Shown here: positions 63,314 through 64,000 of the stretch, one piece after another
Layout: each line of letters begins with the position of its first letter
Position numbering within the stretch: position 1 is the first letter of the stretch
Assembly (NCBI RefSeq): GCF_012972675.1
Contig: NZ_JABCRE010000003.1
Location: 682,001 to 746,000 of the forward strand
Source: Pontixanthobacter rizhaonensis
GTDB lineage: Bacteria > Pseudomonadota > Alphaproteobacteria > Sphingomonadales > Sphingomonadaceae
Length of the DNA: 64,000 nt
Reading direction: 5' to 3'
Notes under the pieces: generated by a model
What the model was told of the DNA's origin: nothing
What the model saw: the letters and a program-made list of their open reading frames with translations, nothing else
Databases searched by the model: none
Position numbers and translations under genes: made by a program

Positions 63314-64000
63314 CTACTTCCCGATACAAAACCGCCCGAAAAGCGCATCTAGCATGTCTTCGGTTGATGCTCGTCCGATCAACTTATCGAACGCCAAACG
63401 CACAACACGCAACTGCTCGCCGACCAATAGCGGGTCCTCGATTTGCTCGATGTCCTCACACGCATCGTAAGCCTCACCAATCAACGCGTGCTGCCGCGCG
63501 TTCAGCGCCACGTCTCCGGGTTTGGGCATCAATCCTTGCGCAAAATCGATCAGCCGCTCCAGCAAATCATCCATGCCCTCGCCTGTCTGCGCGGACAGCG
63601 ATAATAATGCTGACTTTTTTGATCGCCGGTCTGCCACATCACATTGGGCATCAATTTCCCATGCTTCATCGGGGCCATCCCCTTCGGGGCCAAGCCAAAG
63701 AACCAGATCGGCAATATCTGTTTGTTGATGTGCCCGCTCTATACCGATTTGTTCGATAGCGTCCTCACTATCCAGACGGAGGCCCGCGGTATCGACAAAT
63801 GTGAACGGGATACCCGCCAGAGCTACGGGTCTTTCCAAGACATCTCGAGTGGTTCCTGCGACCGGCGAAATAATTGCTGCATTATCGCGCAACAAGGCGT
63901 TGAACAGGGTCGATTTCCCGCTGTTGGGCGGCCCGGCGAGAACAACCCGGATACCATCTTTCAGCCTCTCTACCTTCGGGCGATCCAGCCAGGCTGATAA
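63314..64000 (-). CDS. mnmE: tRNA modification GTPase MnmE (5' part outside window)
   Basis: The C-terminal 228 residues of MnmE (TrmE). The frame is open to the window edge, so the N-terminal folate-binding domain is beyond 64000. The G domain shows GPPNSGKST (G1), ISPVAGTTRDV (G2), FVDTAGLRL (G3), and the protein ends with the characteristic FGRFCIGK tail (C-x-G-K). It partners MnmG, encoded just downstream. Confidence 0.95.
   Translation of the reverse strand, partial: LSAWLDRPKVERLKDGIRVVLAGPPNSGKSTLFNALLRDNAAIISPVAGTTRDVLERPVALAGIPFTFVDTAGLRLDSEDAIEQIGIERAHQQTDIADLVLWLGPEGDGPDEAWEIDAQCDVADRRSKKSALLSLSAQTGEGMDDLLERLIDFAQGLMPKPGDVALNARQHALIGEAYDACEDIEQIEDPLLVGEQLRVVRLAFDKLIGRASTEDMLDALFGRFCIGK

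Overview
The window looks like chromosomal DNA of an alphaproteobacterium, most likely of the order Sphingomonadales. This is inferred from family content and gene order: a trcR-type DUF1013 regulator, DUF1192, a Suv3-like helicase next to an S4 protein, FdxA and CarD, Coq7, a magnesium-type HemB, and the mnmE-mnmG-rsmG-parA-parB block. I recognised no rRNA, tRNA, CRISPR array, insertion sequence or prophage. No gene-free stretch exceeds 300 bases, and coding density is high throughout. Region 1 (about 1-17.7 kb) is a surface polysaccharide locus that is visibly more A/T-rich than the rest. It encodes an O-acyltransferase with a 12-base G tract in its reading frame, two methyltransferases, a Wzx flippase, two GT2 and two GT4 glycosyltransferases, a TupA-like ATP-grasp protein, a CapA-like metallophosphatase, an EpsG-like polymerase and a PglC-size initiating sugar-phosphate transferase. 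Beside them lie genes for acidic sugar nucleotides: a TviB-like dehydrogenase, a CapI/TviC-like 4-epimerase, WecC and WecB. Together these predict a Wzx/Wzy-type polymer rich in amino-uronic acids. The outer-membrane export parts (Wza/Wzc) are not in the window. Region 2 (17.7-32.3 kb) is mostly housekeeping: Coq7 and DsbB, CtpA with a degenerate LytM (EnvC-like) protein, rlmH-rsfS-nadD-proA, an M23 peptidase overlapping a bactofilin (cell-shape pair), a fatty acyl-CoA ligase, TrcR, a GST, a quinone oxidoreductase and small conserved proteins. Region 3 (32.3-54.4 kb) holds clpA, a ligase-associated exonuclease with an ATP-dependent DNA ligase, DUF1993, a gamma-carbonic anhydrase with two GNAT acetyltransferases, hemB, a large M23 peptidase, the Suv3-like helicase-S4-fdxA-carD run, two lipoproteins, a Sua5-type tRNA enzyme, an acyl-CoA dehydrogenase, a membrane-anchored sugar-dehydrogenase-like beta-propeller protein, a free methionine-R-sulfoxide reductase and a glycine-zipper envelope protein. 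Region 4 (54.4-64 kb) has an archaic (Csu-like) chaperone-usher pilus operon with two spore-coat-U pilins, then the origin-proximal block parB-parA-rsmG-mnmG-mnmE. That block is joined by four-base start/stop overlaps and carries three palindromic parS sites, which places this end of the window in the centromere region near oriC. The most notable observations are the poly-G tract in the acyltransferase, the acidic-polysaccharide gene set with its ATP-grasp and CapA components, the parS trio, and a strong terminator-like hairpin in the leader of trcR.
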